Assembly: GCF_038003045.1 (NCBI RefSeq)
Contig: NZ_JBBOOK010000001.1
Location: forward strand, 496,001 to 560,000
Length of the DNA stretch: 64,000 nucleotides
From: Sporosarcina sp. FSL W7-1349
GTDB taxonomy: Bacteria; Bacillota; Bacilli; Bacillales_A; Planococcaceae
Direction: 5' to 3'
Below the pieces are notes generated by a model. That model did no database searches. It saw only the letters and a program-made list of their open reading frames with translations, and was not told where the DNA came from. Each line of letters begins with the position of its first letter. The stretch's first letter is position 1. A program made the translations under genes and the position numbers. Positions 20,208 to 28,317 of the stretch are shown here, piece by piece.

Positions 20208-20747
20208 ATGAGTGTGCAACGGAAAAAAATAATCATTTCGGAAATCAAGTATTGGAAGCAAAATAAATTATTGCCCGAGCATTACTGTGATTTTTTAATC
20301 ACGTTATATGCTCAAGGAGAAGAAGTTCAGGAGGGAAAAGTTCCCGATGCTGTCTTAGTGAAGGAGAAGAAGAGTTTTACTAGGAAACTTGTTCTCATCC
20401 TGTTGGTAGGATTACTGGCGGGCAGCAGCATGTTTATCTTCGCCAGGTACCCCGTCGTAACCCTATCATCGGCAGCGGGTGTCACATTGCTGTTTTTATT
20501 ATCGACTTTTCGAATTTCCAAGTTGGCGCCGTTTTTATACATAGTTTCCTCATTTCTCTTACTAATGATGTCACTGAAATTATGGTTGCTCTTCTTTGAA
20601 GGGCAGACAATGTTACTGATCGGTCTGCTTATGTTGAATTGTGTGCTTTGGCTGTATGCGGGAAAACTGCTGAAACTATTATATTTCACAATCTCTGGCA
20701 GTGTTGGATTGCTGTTAATCATAGGGTTTCTTCTCATAACCTATTAA
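20208..20747 (+). CDS. Unrecognised integral membrane protein
   Basis: A 179-aa protein I do not recognise. A basic, soluble N-terminal segment (about 60 residues, with YWKQNKLLPEHYCDFLITLY) is followed by about five or six hydrophobic segments (about residues 62-80, 83-100, 106-125, 128-146, 150-175). ATG 20208 has AAGGGGGG upstream. It sits alone between the sigA terminator region and an acyl-CoA dehydrogenase promoter and has no counterpart in the B. subtilis sigA-cccA interval. The soluble N-terminal part could bind a partner, but there is no direct evidence. Confidence 0.75.
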   Translation: MSVQRKKIIISEIKYWKQNKLLPEHYCDFLITLYAQGEEVQEGKVPDAVLVKEKKSFTRKLVLILLVGLLAGSSMFIFARYPVVTLSSAAGVTLLFLLSTFRISKLAPFLYIVSSFLLLMMSLKLWLLFFEGQTMLLIGLLMLNCVLWLYAGKLLKLLYFTISGSVGLLLIIGFLLITY

Positions 20748-20774
20748 AAAACTCACAATCTTTCAAATAACTCT

Positions 20775-20802
20775 GTGAAAGTCGTAACAAATTAGGTATA
20801 AT
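20775..20802 (+). promoter_or_regulatory. Promoter of acyl-CoA dehydrogenase
   Basis: TATAAT at 20797-20802 has a weak -35 GTGAAA (20775-20780) at 16 bp. The start region carries the inverted repeat listed separately. Confidence 0.5.
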
Positions 20803-20807
20803 CAAAA

Positions 20808-20820
20808 TGTAAGCGTTACA
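20808..20820 (+). promoter_or_regulatory. Operator-like inverted repeat TGTAA-GCG-TTACA
   Basis: A 13-bp sequence with perfect 5-bp arms lies 5 bp after the -10 box, over the expected transcription start. It resembles a cre site one base short (cre consensus TGNAARCGNWWWCA is 14 bp). It could be a degenerate CcpA site or the operator of another repressor of fatty or branched acyl-CoA oxidation. Confidence 0.4.
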
Positions 20821-20844
20821 ATGTTCACAAAGGGGATGAAGAAA

Positions 20845-21981
20845 TTGAATTTCGATTTGACACAAGAACAACAAATGATTAAGAACACGATCCGCGAATT
20901 TGCGGATGAGGTCGTTGCACCTGGGGCGATTGAGCGCGACCGTACAAAGGAGTTTCCTGTGGAAATCTTCAAACAGTTGGCTGATATGGGGATCATGGGA
21001 TTGCCGTTTCCTGAAGAATATGGGGGAGCAGGAGCGGACACAATCAGTTTTGCCATTGTCACGGAGGAACTAAGCCGAGCGTGTGCTTCTACAGGAATCA
21101 CCTATTCAGCCCATATCTCTTTGGGCGGGGCTCCTTTGAATCTTTTCGGGACACATGAGCAAAAACAGAAGTATTTAACACCGATTTGTACAGGTGAATC
21201 TTTCGGAGCATTCGGATTGACTGAACCGAATGCAGGATCGGATGCGGGGGGGACGCAGACGACCGCCAAGGAAGATGGGAATGATTTTGTCATCAACGGA
21301 TCGAAGGCATTCATTACGAATGCCAGCTACGCAAAACATCTGGCTTTGACTGCCATCACAGGTATGGAAGGCAATAAGAAAGAAATCAGCGCAATCATCG
21401 TTCCGACGGATGCGGAAGGTTTCACGGTGCTGGATAACTATGAAAAAATGGGCTTAAACGCTTCCAATACAACAGAACTATTCCTTGAAAATGTAAGAGT
21501 ACCGCAAGAAAACTTGCTAGGAGAACGCGGAAAAGGATTCCATCAATTCCTCGTCACGTTGGATGGAGGACGAATCGGAATCGGGGCGATGGCTGTCGGA
21601 ATCGCTCAAGCCGCTTTCGAAAAGGCGAAAAGCTACGCGAAGGAACGGAAACAATTCGGTAAAGCTTTGTCCGAGTTCCAAGTAACGCAATTCAAACTGG
21701 CAGATATGGCATTAAAGATCGAACTGGCGCGGAATATGGTGTATAAAGCATCATGGTTGAAAGACCAAGGCCGACCATTTTCCAAAGAAGCGGCGATGTG
21801 TAAATTGTACGCATCGGAAATTGCGATGGAAGTTGCGGATCAAGCGATTCAAATCCATGGCGGATACGGCTATATGAAAGAATATGAAGTCGAACGATTC
21901 ATGCGTGATGCAAAATTGCTGGAGATTGGTGAAGGAACTTCCGAGGTCCAGCGCATGGTCATCTCAAGATTAATCGGCTAA
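20845..21981 (+). CDS. Acyl-CoA dehydrogenase
   Basis: FAD flavoenzyme of 378 aa that introduces the alpha-beta double bond in acyl-CoA and passes electrons to ETF. Typical signatures: FGAFGLTEPNAGSDAGG (FAD/substrate loop), the helical C-terminal domain with QIHGGYGYMKEYEVER, and the late EGTSEVQRMVISR containing the catalytic Glu position. TTG 20845 has AAAGGGG 9 bp upstream and gives MNFDLTQEQQ as in related enzymes; ATG 20836 is almost fused to that site. Short-chain or branched-chain specificity is likely from family resemblance (MmgC/AcdA) but not shown. It may take acyl-CoAs made by the 26-35 kb module. Confidence 0.9.
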   Translation: MNFDLTQEQQMIKNTIREFADEVVAPGAIERDRTKEFPVEIFKQLADMGIMGLPFPEEYGGAGADTISFAIVTEELSRACASTGITYSAHISLGGAPLNLFGTHEQKQKYLTPICTGESFGAFGLTEPNAGSDAGGTQTTAKEDGNDFVINGSKAFITNASYAKHLALTAITGMEGNKKEISAIIVPTDAEGFTVLDNYEKMGLNASNTTELFLENVRVPQENLLGERGKGFHQFLVTLDGGRIGIGAMAVGIAQAAFEKAKSYAKERKQFGKALSEFQVTQFKLADMALKIELARNMVYKASWLKDQGRPFSKEAAMCKLYASEIAMEVADQAIQIHGGYGYMKEYEVERFMRDAKLLEIGEGTSEVQRMVISRLIG

Positions 21982-22012
21982 CTCACAGGCATGACTACTG
22001 TTTCAATAGTAT

Positions 22013-22060
22013 ACAGGCTGGACAGATAAGGCGACTTGCCCCTGTCCAGCCTGTTATTAT
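22013..22060 (+). terminator. Terminator after acyl-CoA dehydrogenase
   Basis: ACAGGCTGGACAG pairs perfectly over 13 bp with CTGTCCAGCCTGT (22042-22054), followed by TATTATG. The stem is strong but the T tract is poor. Confidence 0.7.
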
Positions 22061-22474
22061 GTCCTATACCATTATTTTTAGGAAGTAGGTATTGATAAAA
22101 GAAATTCTTCGTGAAATGGGACTGATTGCCAGGGCGTTGGTCTTGATCAGCAATACCTTTTGCAGGGGGAAGAAGAACGATACGACTGGATCATGACCAA
22201 CATTCTCGATTAACTCTTGAAAAGTCAGATAAATGCGTATACTGTAAGATGTTATTTCATTCAAATGAAAAAATAGGATTTCAGGACTTCCTATTCCTTT
22301 ACTGGAAAATTATGATTCCCCTGAAATGGGGCATCGCCGTAAATTGTTTGACCGGCACCCAAACAGATTTTTCTTTCATTACATAATTTTTTAAGCAGAC
22401 TCCTATATAAAAAAATTTGTCGAATTTGTCACAAAGGGAGAAAAGATGATCGATAACACTTTCAGTTTTCTGTC
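22061..22474. other. 414-bp stretch without a recognised gene
   Basis: No known gene was found. On the plus strand a 34-codon open frame (TTG 22092 to TGA 22196) follows AGGAAG. It would encode a short protein with an amphipathic start and basic end (IKEILREMGLIARALVLIS then RGKKNDTTGS), but nothing else supports it. A weak hairpin AATAGGA...TCCTATT lies near 22273-22296. The rest is A/T-rich sequence leading to the cccA promoter region. Confidence 0.4.
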
Positions 22475-22508
22475 GGATACAGTACAATAATAGTTGTGAA
22501 CTGTATCC
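22475..22508 (+). promoter_or_regulatory. Inverted repeat GGATACAGT-N16-ACTGTATCC before cccA
   Basis: Perfect 9-bp arms (22475-22483 and 22500-22508) flank a possible -10 element TACAAT (22483-22488), 41 bp upstream of the cccA start. It could be a regulator-binding site or a 5' UTR hairpin. No known regulator consensus was recognised. Confidence 0.5.
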
Positions 22509-22549
22509 AGTACAGAAATAGATCCTGTTAAAGGAGGGTAATTAATTCG

Positions 22550-22924
22550 ATGAGTAAAAATCCAGTAGTACCTTATTTTCTGATTTTTGCGCTAGGACTC
22601 GGTCTTATTTTCTTCATGTCACTCTACGGACTTGACCAAAAAGAGGAAATCGCGAAACAGAACGAAGAAGGCGAAGGAACGGAAGAAGTGGCAACCACGG
22701 AGGACTTTGACGCGGAAGCTGTCGCACAACAGAAATGTATCGGCTGTCACGGTGGAGACTTGACAGGTGGTATGGGCGGTGCTGCACCTTCCCTAGTCGG
22801 TTTGGATCTACCTAAAGAAGATATCGTAGATGTCCTTCATAACGGGAAAGGCGCAATGCCTCCAAATACAGTGCCAGGTGCAGATGCTGAAGTAATGGCG
22901 GACTATATTTTATCACTTCAATAA
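22550..22924 (+). CDS. cccA: Membrane-anchored cytochrome c550
   Basis: Small monohaem c-type cytochrome of 124 aa, tethered to the outer face of the membrane. The N-terminal segment (VVPYFLIFALGLGLIFFMSL) is an uncleaved anchor, then comes an acidic linker. The haem motif is CIGCH, with a distal methionine likely in GKGAMPPNT. It carries electrons between the bc complex and cytochrome oxidases. AAAGGAGGG precedes ATG 22550. The position after sigA matches B. subtilis, apart from the inserted genes. Confidence 0.95.
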   Translation: MSKNPVVPYFLIFALGLGLIFFMSLYGLDQKEEIAKQNEEGEGTEEVATTEDFDAEAVAQQKCIGCHGGDLTGGMGGAAPSLVGLDLPKEDIVDVLHNGKGAMPPNTVPGADAEVMADYILSLQ

Positions 22925-22939
22925 TGACCCATGGAAAAG

Positions 22940-22981
22940 CTGTCAGTACGCAGAAACTCTCTGCTGCCTGACGGTTTTTTC
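22940..22981 (+). terminator. Terminator after cccA
   Basis: CTGTCAG pairs with CTGACGG (one G-T pair), with an inner GCAGA/TCTGC helix, followed by TTTTTT at 22975-22980. Confidence 0.85.
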
Positions 22982-23051
22982 TATTATCCGAGTGAAACAT
23001 TCTTTCAGGGAATTTGGTCGGTTTGAAGCACTTTCATTCCGTCCTTCTCTT

Positions 23052-23080
23052 TTGTTTTTTCAGCAGCGGTAACGTACAAT
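23052..23080 (+). promoter_or_regulatory. Promoter of trmK-yqfO
   Basis: TTGTTT (23052-23057) and TACAAT (23075-23080) are 17 bp apart. Transcription would begin near 23087, which leaves no room for a ribosome site before the GTG at 23088 and supports the TTG start at 23106. Confidence 0.6.
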
Positions 23081-23105
23081 CAGGACTGTGAAAGGTGGAG
23101 GTTTA

Positions 23106-23804
23106 TTGAACACGGAACAATTGTCGGATCGACTGGCATCTGTCGCCTCTTTTGTACCAGATGGGGCGTTCATTGCCGATATAGGCAGCGATCATGCGTA
23201 TCTGCCTTGTTTTTTGGTCAAGTCGGGTAAAGTGAAGAAGGCGATTGCAGGGGAAGTGGTAAAGGGCCCTTATGAATCGGCTGTCCGGAACGTTCAGCGG
23301 GAGGGATTGACCGAGGCGATCACGGTCCGGATGGCGGACGGGCTGTCCGCTGTCCGTGAAGAGGATGGAGTCGACGTCATCACCATAGCCGGCATGGGCG
23401 GGCCACTTATCGTTTCCATATTGGAAAAAGGGTTGGAAGCACTTTCGACAGTCCGCCGAATCGTCGCCCAGCCGAACATCAATGCGAAAGTGATCCGGGA
23501 GTGGGCGGTTGCCAATGGTTGGTTCATTGTAGACGAAGCAATCGTAAAAGAAGATGGGAAGATTTACGAAGTCCTTGTTTTGGATAGAGGGAACGCTTCC
23601 TACGATGAAACGGAACTATTGGTCGGGCCCTTTCTGCTAAAGAAGAAGCCGGAAGCCTTCATCGAGAAATGGACACGTGAAGTTCAAGAGTGGACACGGG
23701 TGCTCCAATCTCTGGAATCCGCAGAAGAGACAGAGTCGATCCAATCCAAAAAAGCTCAATTGAAAAGACAGATTGAACTGATCGGAAAGGTGTTGTCGAC
23801 ATGA
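23106..23804 (+). CDS. trmK: tRNA (adenine22-N1)-methyltransferase TrmK
   Basis: SAM-dependent methyltransferase of 232 aa that makes m1A22 in tRNA. The Rossmann SAM site is FIADIGSDHAYLP, followed by the catalytic region ITIAGMGGPLIVSIL. A C-terminal coiled coil is visible (residues 185-230). TTG 23106 has AAAGGTGGAGG upstream and aligns with the B. subtilis YqfN start. The stop overlaps yqfO by 4 bp (ATGA), so the two are coupled. Confidence 0.94.
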   Translation: MNTEQLSDRLASVASFVPDGAFIADIGSDHAYLPCFLVKSGKVKKAIAGEVVKGPYESAVRNVQREGLTEAITVRMADGLSAVREEDGVDVITIAGMGGPLIVSILEKGLEALSTVRRIVAQPNINAKVIREWAVANGWFIVDEAIVKEDGKIYEVLVLDRGNASYDETELLVGPFLLKKKPEAFIEKWTREVQEWTRVLQSLESAEETESIQSKKAQLKRQIELIGKVLST

Positions 23805-24919
23805 AACAAGTGAATGGATATGAGATTATTACGCTATTTGAAACATGGTCACCCAAACGGTTTGCGATGGAAGGCGATCCGGTCGGGCTGCATATCGGCC
23901 AACTGAACCGGCTTGTCCAAAAAGTTTTGGTCACTTTGGATGTGAATGAACAAGTGGTGGATGAAGCGATCGAACAAGGGGCCAATTTGATCATTGCGCA
24001 TCATCCGCCGCTGTTCCGACCTGTTAAAACGATTTGGACGGACACTCCTCAAGGCCGGATGATAGAAAAATGTATTAAACATGACGTTTCGGTCTATGCA
24101 GCGCATACGAATTTGGATGTCGCTCCTGGCGGGGTGAATGATATGCTCGCTTCAAAACTGGGCTTGGTTGGTACAGAAGTGATGGAGCCGACGATTTCCG
24201 ATCCGCTTTATAAACTAGCCGTATTTTGCCCCGATAGCCATGCGGATAAACTACGAGAAGCTTTGGCACAGGCGGGGGCTGGAGCAATCGGTGATTATGC
24301 CGGATGCAGTTTCACTTCGATGGGGATTGGCCGGTTCACTCCAGCGGAAGGGGCGGATCCTTTCATTGGGGAAGTCGGCAAAGGCGAAGAAGTGGAAGAA
24401 CAGCGCATCGAGGTCGTCATGCCCGGACCGCTACGGACGAAAGTATTGAAGGCGATGCTGGCAGCCCATCCATATGAAGAGCCGGCATATGATTTTTTCG
24501 TGCTTGATCAGCGGACGAATGAATACGGCTTGGGCCGGGTCGGAAAATTACAGCAACCGATGAGCTTGGAGCAATTTACCCAACATGTTAAAGCTTCTTT
24601 GCAAGTGCCGATGGTTCGTTTCGTTGGCGAACTGGATAAAAAGATTGAAAAGGTTGCGGTGCTTGGTGGGGATGGAAACAAATACATCTATGCAGCCAAG
24701 CGGAAAGGGGCCGATGCTCTGGTGACCGGCGATCTGTATTACCATGTGGCCCATGATGCAGAGTCGATGGGCTTGGCAGTAGTGGACCCGGGGCATAATG
24801 TCGAGAAAGTGATGATCGAGGGAGTCGCGGAATATATGCGGGCTGCCTGCGAACAAGCAGGTTATGCAGTAGAATTCCTCCAATCCCGAATTAGTACGGA
24901 GCCATTTCGGTTCATTTGA
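23801..24919 (+). CDS. yqfO: Nif3/YqfO-family metal protein
   Basis: DUF34/NIF3 protein of 372 aa. Dimetal-site motifs are visible in both halves: LIIAHHPPLF and YAAHTNLDVAPGGVND at the N side, VTGDLYYHVAHDAESMGLAVVDPGH at the C side. A PII-like YqfO insertion lies between them (about residues 130-235), as in other Bacillales. The family is often annotated as GTP cyclohydrolase I type 2, but that activity is not established. It pairs with trmK here as in B. subtilis. Confidence 0.92.
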   Translation: MKQVNGYEIITLFETWSPKRFAMEGDPVGLHIGQLNRLVQKVLVTLDVNEQVVDEAIEQGANLIIAHHPPLFRPVKTIWTDTPQGRMIEKCIKHDVSVYAAHTNLDVAPGGVNDMLASKLGLVGTEVMEPTISDPLYKLAVFCPDSHADKLREALAQAGAGAIGDYAGCSFTSMGIGRFTPAEGADPFIGEVGKGEEVEEQRIEVVMPGPLRTKVLKAMLAAHPYEEPAYDFFVLDQRTNEYGLGRVGKLQQPMSLEQFTQHVKASLQVPMVRFVGELDKKIEKVAVLGGDGNKYIYAAKRKGADALVTGDLYYHVAHDAESMGLAVVDPGHNVEKVMIEGVAEYMRAACEQAGYAVEFLQSRISTEPFRFI

Positions 24920-24943
24920 ATCAAGGCTTTCCCGTAATAAATG

Positions 24944-24981
24944 AAAAAAACCGGCCTCCTCAGAAGGAATGCCGGTTTTTT
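24944..24981. terminator. Bidirectional terminator between yqfO and ispH
   Basis: AAAAAACCGGC pairs with GCCGGTTTTTT around a 15-nt loop. A and T tracts on both sides serve the converging genes. Confidence 0.92.
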
Positions 24982-24988
24982 GGCTATA

Positions 24989-25966
24989 TTATGATGTTGC
25001 GTATGGTTCGATCCGTTTGACAGGTGTCGGATTTTTAATCTTCGGAAGGATTCTTTCCAATTGGAATTTCCGCTCCGGTACATGAGTGGCCGGATCTTCC
25101 GGGTCGAATGCTTCCAGGAAACCGATCACTTCGCGGACAATCAATGTCGGGGTGGATGCACCCGCCGTGACGGCGACCGTTTCCACACCTTTCAGCCAGC
25201 TGATTTCGATTTCAGATACATCCGATATGCGGTAGGAAGGGGTATTGGCGATTTCGACGGACACTTGTGTCAATCGATTGGAGTTATTGCTTTTCGGGTC
25301 GCCAACCACCAACAGGAGATCCGCCTCGCCCGCTTGCTCCGCCACTGCTTCCTGACGCACTTGGGTTGCAAGGCAAATTTCTTTATGCGCTTCAATATGT
25401 GGGAATTTCTCTTGCAATGCTTCCATGAGGTGAGCAACGTCCCACTGACTCATCGTAGTCTGGTTCGTGACTAGGAGTTTGTCATTTTCAATTGTTAGCT
25501 GCTCGATGTCTTTCATCGATTCAACGAGATGCACTGCGTGCGGGGCAACTCCGATGGCTCCTTCCGGCTCGGGATGATATTTCTTCCCGATATAGATGAT
25601 ATCGTATCCTTCTGCCGTCTTCTCTTCAATCAGATCATGCGTGCTTGTCACATCAGGGCAGGTGGCGTCAATCGCGACAAGCCCTTTTCGTTTTGCCAAC
25701 TCGCGCACTTCCGGGGACACGCCATGCGCCGTGAAAATGACCGTTCCGGATTCCACTTTCTCAAGAATCTCCAAACGGTTCTCCCCATCTAATGTAATGA
25801 TGCCATCTTGTTCAAAGGCATCCGTCACGTGTTTATTATGAACAATCATTCCCAAAATATAGATGGGTCTTGGCAGTGTCTTGTCAAGTGCCGCATTTCT
25901 CGCGATCACCATAGCATCCACTACACCGTAACAATACCCTCTCGGGGAAATCTTCAACACTTTCAC
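24989..25966 (-). CDS. ispH: HMBPP reductase IspH
   Basis: 4Fe-4S enzyme of 325 aa that makes IPP and DMAPP in the last step of the MEP pathway. The three cluster cysteines are in [17 protein letters not shown] and [13 protein letters not shown] 25966 has AGAGGA 9 bp upstream and gives [10 protein letters not shown], matching B. subtilis; the GTG at 25975 overlaps that site. ispG, the preceding pathway step, is at 41.4-42.5 kb, also on the minus strand. In B. subtilis yqfQ is the next gene; here the catabolic module is inserted. Confidence 0.96.
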   Translation of the reverse strand: MKVLKISPRGYCYGVVDAMVIARNAALDKTLPRPIYILGMIVHNKHVTDAFEQDGIITLDGENRLEILEKVESGTVIFTAHGVSPEVRELAKRKGLVAIDATCPDVTSTHDLIEEKTAEGYDIIYIGKKYHPEPEGAIGVAPHAVHLVESMKDIEQLTIENDKLLVTNQTTMSQWDVAHLMEALQEKFPHIEAHKEICLATQVRQEAVAEQAGEADLLLVVGDPKSNNSNRLTQVSVEIANTPSYRISDVSEIEISWLKGVETVAVTAGASTPTLIVREVIGFLEAFDPEDPATHVPERKFQLERILPKIKNPTPVKRIEPYATS

Positions 25967-26064
25967 TCGATTCACTCCTCTGATAGGACCTGCCCACCAT
26001 TATACCTGAGTTTCGGCTGATATTCAAAGGTTGCCGACCTGAACTACGCTATGCTCTGTTTGTT

Positions 26065-26532
26065 CTAAGACTTTACGTTTTCGGCTGCCGCATTCCCCTT
26101 TTCAGGCTGAATGACCCGATAGGGGATAGGGGATGATAAGACGATGGAAGTCGTCAAAGACCCGTATGGAATCAATCGGTCAATCAGCAGACTCATGCTG
26201 GACATGTTGGAAACCGCTGCCTTAAGAACATAGTTTGTCGTACCTGTGACCCGATGACACTCGATGACAGCGTTTTCATTTTTCATAATTTCTTCGAACT
26301 CATGCGGCGTCCTTTTCAGTTCACTCACCTGAATGAACAACAGGATGTCCAAGCCGACCGCGGGTAAGGAGACCCGTGCAGTGAACTCTTCAATAATGCC
26401 TCTTTCTTGTAATCGTTGGAGCCGTTCAGAAACACTCGGTCGGCTGAGTACCAATTGCTTGGATAACTCACTGATTGTGACGCGGCTGTTCATTTGCAGT
26501 AATTCCAACAGTTTGATGTCTAATTCATCCAA
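26065..26532 (-). CDS. Lrp/AsnC-family transcriptional regulator
   Basis: A 155-aa regulator. The N-terminal HTH (LDIKLLELLQMNSR, then TISELSKQLVLSRPSVSERL) is followed by a RAM ligand-binding domain with ECHRVTGTTNYVLKAAV, which in the family binds amino acids. TTG 26532 has AAAGAGGTG 6 bp upstream; the upstream TTG at 26550 precedes that site. It is divergent from the amino-acid transporter and dehydrogenase operon, so it is the likely local regulator, probably responding to an aromatic or branched amino acid. Whether it activates or represses cannot be told. Confidence 0.9.
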   Translation of the reverse strand: MDELDIKLLELLQMNSRVTISELSKQLVLSRPSVSERLQRLQERGIIEEFTARVSLPAVGLDILLFIQVSELKRTPHEFEEIMKNENAVIECHRVTGTTNYVLKAAVSNMSSMSLLIDRLIPYGSLTTSIVLSSPIPYRVIQPEKGNAAAENVKS

Positions 26533-26598
26533 TCCCAACACCTCTTTCAAATTGAAGGGGAAAAATGTGAATCCTATTCAAAAGTATGGTCTTCTTTT

Positions 26599-26674
26599 GA
26601 AAACGCATATTTTTTGATATTCACTTTAATTCTATACTATTCTATTATTAAATCAAAGGGGAAAACGCATATTT
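26599..26674. repeat. Two 14-bp direct repeats in the Lrp-transporter intergenic region
   Basis: GAAAACGCATATTT occurs identically at 26599-26612 and 26661-26674, 62 bp start to start, which is close to six helical turns. Each copy is followed by T-rich sequence and then TGATA. Spacing on one helix face, A/T-rich context and location between an Lrp gene and its likely target fit a cooperative Lrp operator. Confidence 0.75.
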
Positions 26675-26720
26675 GATTGATAATTTGAAGGAGCTGTGCA
26701 AATTCTATATGTAAAATGAA

Positions 26721-26749
26721 TTGAAATGCTGGTTAGTACCATGTAAAAT
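26721..26749 (+). promoter_or_regulatory. Promoter of the amino-acid catabolic operon
   Basis: TTGAAA (26721-26726) and TAAAAT (26744-26749) are exactly 17 bp apart, about 115 bp before the transporter start. The cre site lies about 33-46 bp after the expected transcription start. Confidence 0.75.
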
Positions 26750-26788
26750 GATTATGCCTTGTTATCTGATTATGTATTTGGAATTAAA

Positions 26789-26802
26789 TGTAAGCGATTT
26801 CA
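26789..26802 (+). promoter_or_regulatory. Catabolite-responsive element (cre)
   Basis: TGTAAGCGATTTCA matches the cre consensus TGNAARCGNWWWCA at every position. It lies downstream of the promoter, where CcpA would act as a roadblock. This predicts glucose repression of the module. Confidence 0.78.
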
Positions 26803-26863
26803 GTATTTGCTGAAACGGTTGTTTTCCGTTTATGGCGAAGGTTGGGAAATGGAGATTTGTATA

Positions 26864-28222
26864 ATGAACACAACTGATCAATGGACATCTAAGTTAGGCT
26901 TTATCTTGGCGGCGGCAGGCTCCGCTATTGGTTTGGGGGCAATCTGGAAGTTCCCGTACGTTGCCGGTACTAGCGGCGGCGGCGCGTTTTTAATGATTTT
27001 CCTGCTTTTCACATTATTGCTAGGTCTACCCCTATTGATGGCTGAGTTTGTCATCGGTCGGAGTACGCAGAAGGACGCTATTGACTCTTATAAAGAAATC
27101 GCACCGGGATCATCTTGGCATTTAATCGGTAGGCTTGGAATCGTTACATGTTTCATCCTCCTATCGTTCTATAGCGTGGTAGGCGGCTGGGTCCTCATTT
27201 ATATCTTCAAAGCAGCGACCGGCGGTTTGAGCGGTTTGTCACAAGCCGAGTACGGTGAGTTGTTTGGGGGCATCGTTTCCGACCCTTATATCAGTGTCGG
27301 TGCACAACTTATTTTCATGGTTATGACGACATTCGTCATCGCAAAAGGGGTTACGAGCGGGATTGAGAAAGCAAGCAAATATATGATGCCCGCCTTGTTC
27401 ATCCTATTCATCATCCTGGCGATCCGCTCGTTCACATTGGATGGGGCCATGGCAGGGGTGAGCTTCTTCTTGAAGCCGGACTTCGGGAATGTTACTTCTG
27501 AAACGATTCTATTCGCGATGGGCCAGTCATTCTTCGCTCTCAGCATCGGGGTTTCGGTCATGGTGACGTATAGTTCCTATCTCTCCAAGAAGGAGAGTCT
27601 GCCGCAATCCGCAATATCAATCGTTCTTATGAACTTGCTCGTAGCTGTGCTGGCCGGGTTGGTTATTTTCCCAGCAGTGTTTGCATTCGGGCTGGAGCCG
27701 GACGCAGGCCCGACTCTCTTGTTCAATGTGTTGCCGACCATCTTCGGTCAGCTTCCGTTTGGGATCCTGTTCTTCCTGGCTTTTCTTATCCTGTTCTTGT
27801 TCGCCGCATTGACTTCAGCATTTTCGATGCTTGAGATCATCGTGGCAGCGACTGCAAAAGGGGACGAGGCAAAACGGAAGAAATACGCATGGCTGATCGG
27901 AGCGGGGATCTTTATCGTCGGCGTGCCGTCCGCATTGTCTTACGGAGTGCTTTCCGATTTGACCATATTTGGCAAGATCATCTTTGACGCATTCGACTTC
28001 CTGGTCAGCAACATCCTTATGCCACTCGGCGCATTGCTGATCGCCATTTTCGTACCGCTGAAAATGCCGAAGGAAAGGCTCTATGAGGAGTTGAAATCGG
28101 GCTCCAACATTGGCAGGAAGCTGTTTTCCGCATGGTTCCTATTGCTGCGTTATCTAGCACCGATTGCAATCATCATCGTATTCGCAGATGTTCTCGGGTT
28201 GCTGAACTTTTTGAAGAACTGA
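26864..28222 (+). CDS. Sodium-dependent amino-acid transporter (NSS/SNF family)
   Basis: A 452-aa permease with 11-12 membrane segments. The first segment has the family hallmark [20 protein letters not shown]; the unwound helix 6 region is around [20 protein letters not shown]. Bacterial relatives such as MhsT and LeuT import hydrophobic amino acids with Na+. The ATG at 26864 follows a GGAG and gives the usual N terminus; the open frame upstream contains the cre site and is non-coding leader. It is the first gene of the module and probably brings in the substrate of the next gene's product. Confidence 0.92.
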   Translation: MNTTDQWTSKLGFILAAAGSAIGLGAIWKFPYVAGTSGGGAFLMIFLLFTLLLGLPLLMAEFVIGRSTQKDAIDSYKEIAPGSSWHLIGRLGIVTCFILLSFYSVVGGWVLIYIFKAATGGLSGLSQAEYGELFGGIVSDPYISVGAQLIFMVMTTFVIAKGVTSGIEKASKYMMPALFILFIILAIRSFTLDGAMAGVSFFLKPDFGNVTSETILFAMGQSFFALSIGVSVMVTYSSYLSKKESLPQSAISIVLMNLLVAVLAGLVIFPAVFAFGLEPDAGPTLLFNVLPTIFGQLPFGILFFLAFLILFLFAALTSAFSMLEIIVAATAKGDEAKRKKYAWLIGAGIFIVGVPSALSYGVLSDLTIFGKIIFDAFDFLVSNILMPLGALLIAIFVPLKMPKERLYEELKSGSNIGRKLFSAWFLLLRYLAPIAIIIVFADVLGLLNFLKN

Positions 28223-28317
28223 TGGCAGCCGGGCACTTCATATGACCTTCCGGGGTTGAATAAAATAATATGGCACGTTGAGGAATCGGAATTAATTAAA
28301 TGAAGGAGGAAATTGAA

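Noticed and set aside
22064..22264. 66-aa minus-strand frame in the acd-cccA gap
   Set aside because: No ribosome site, no similarity, and it runs into the acyl-CoA dehydrogenase terminator region.
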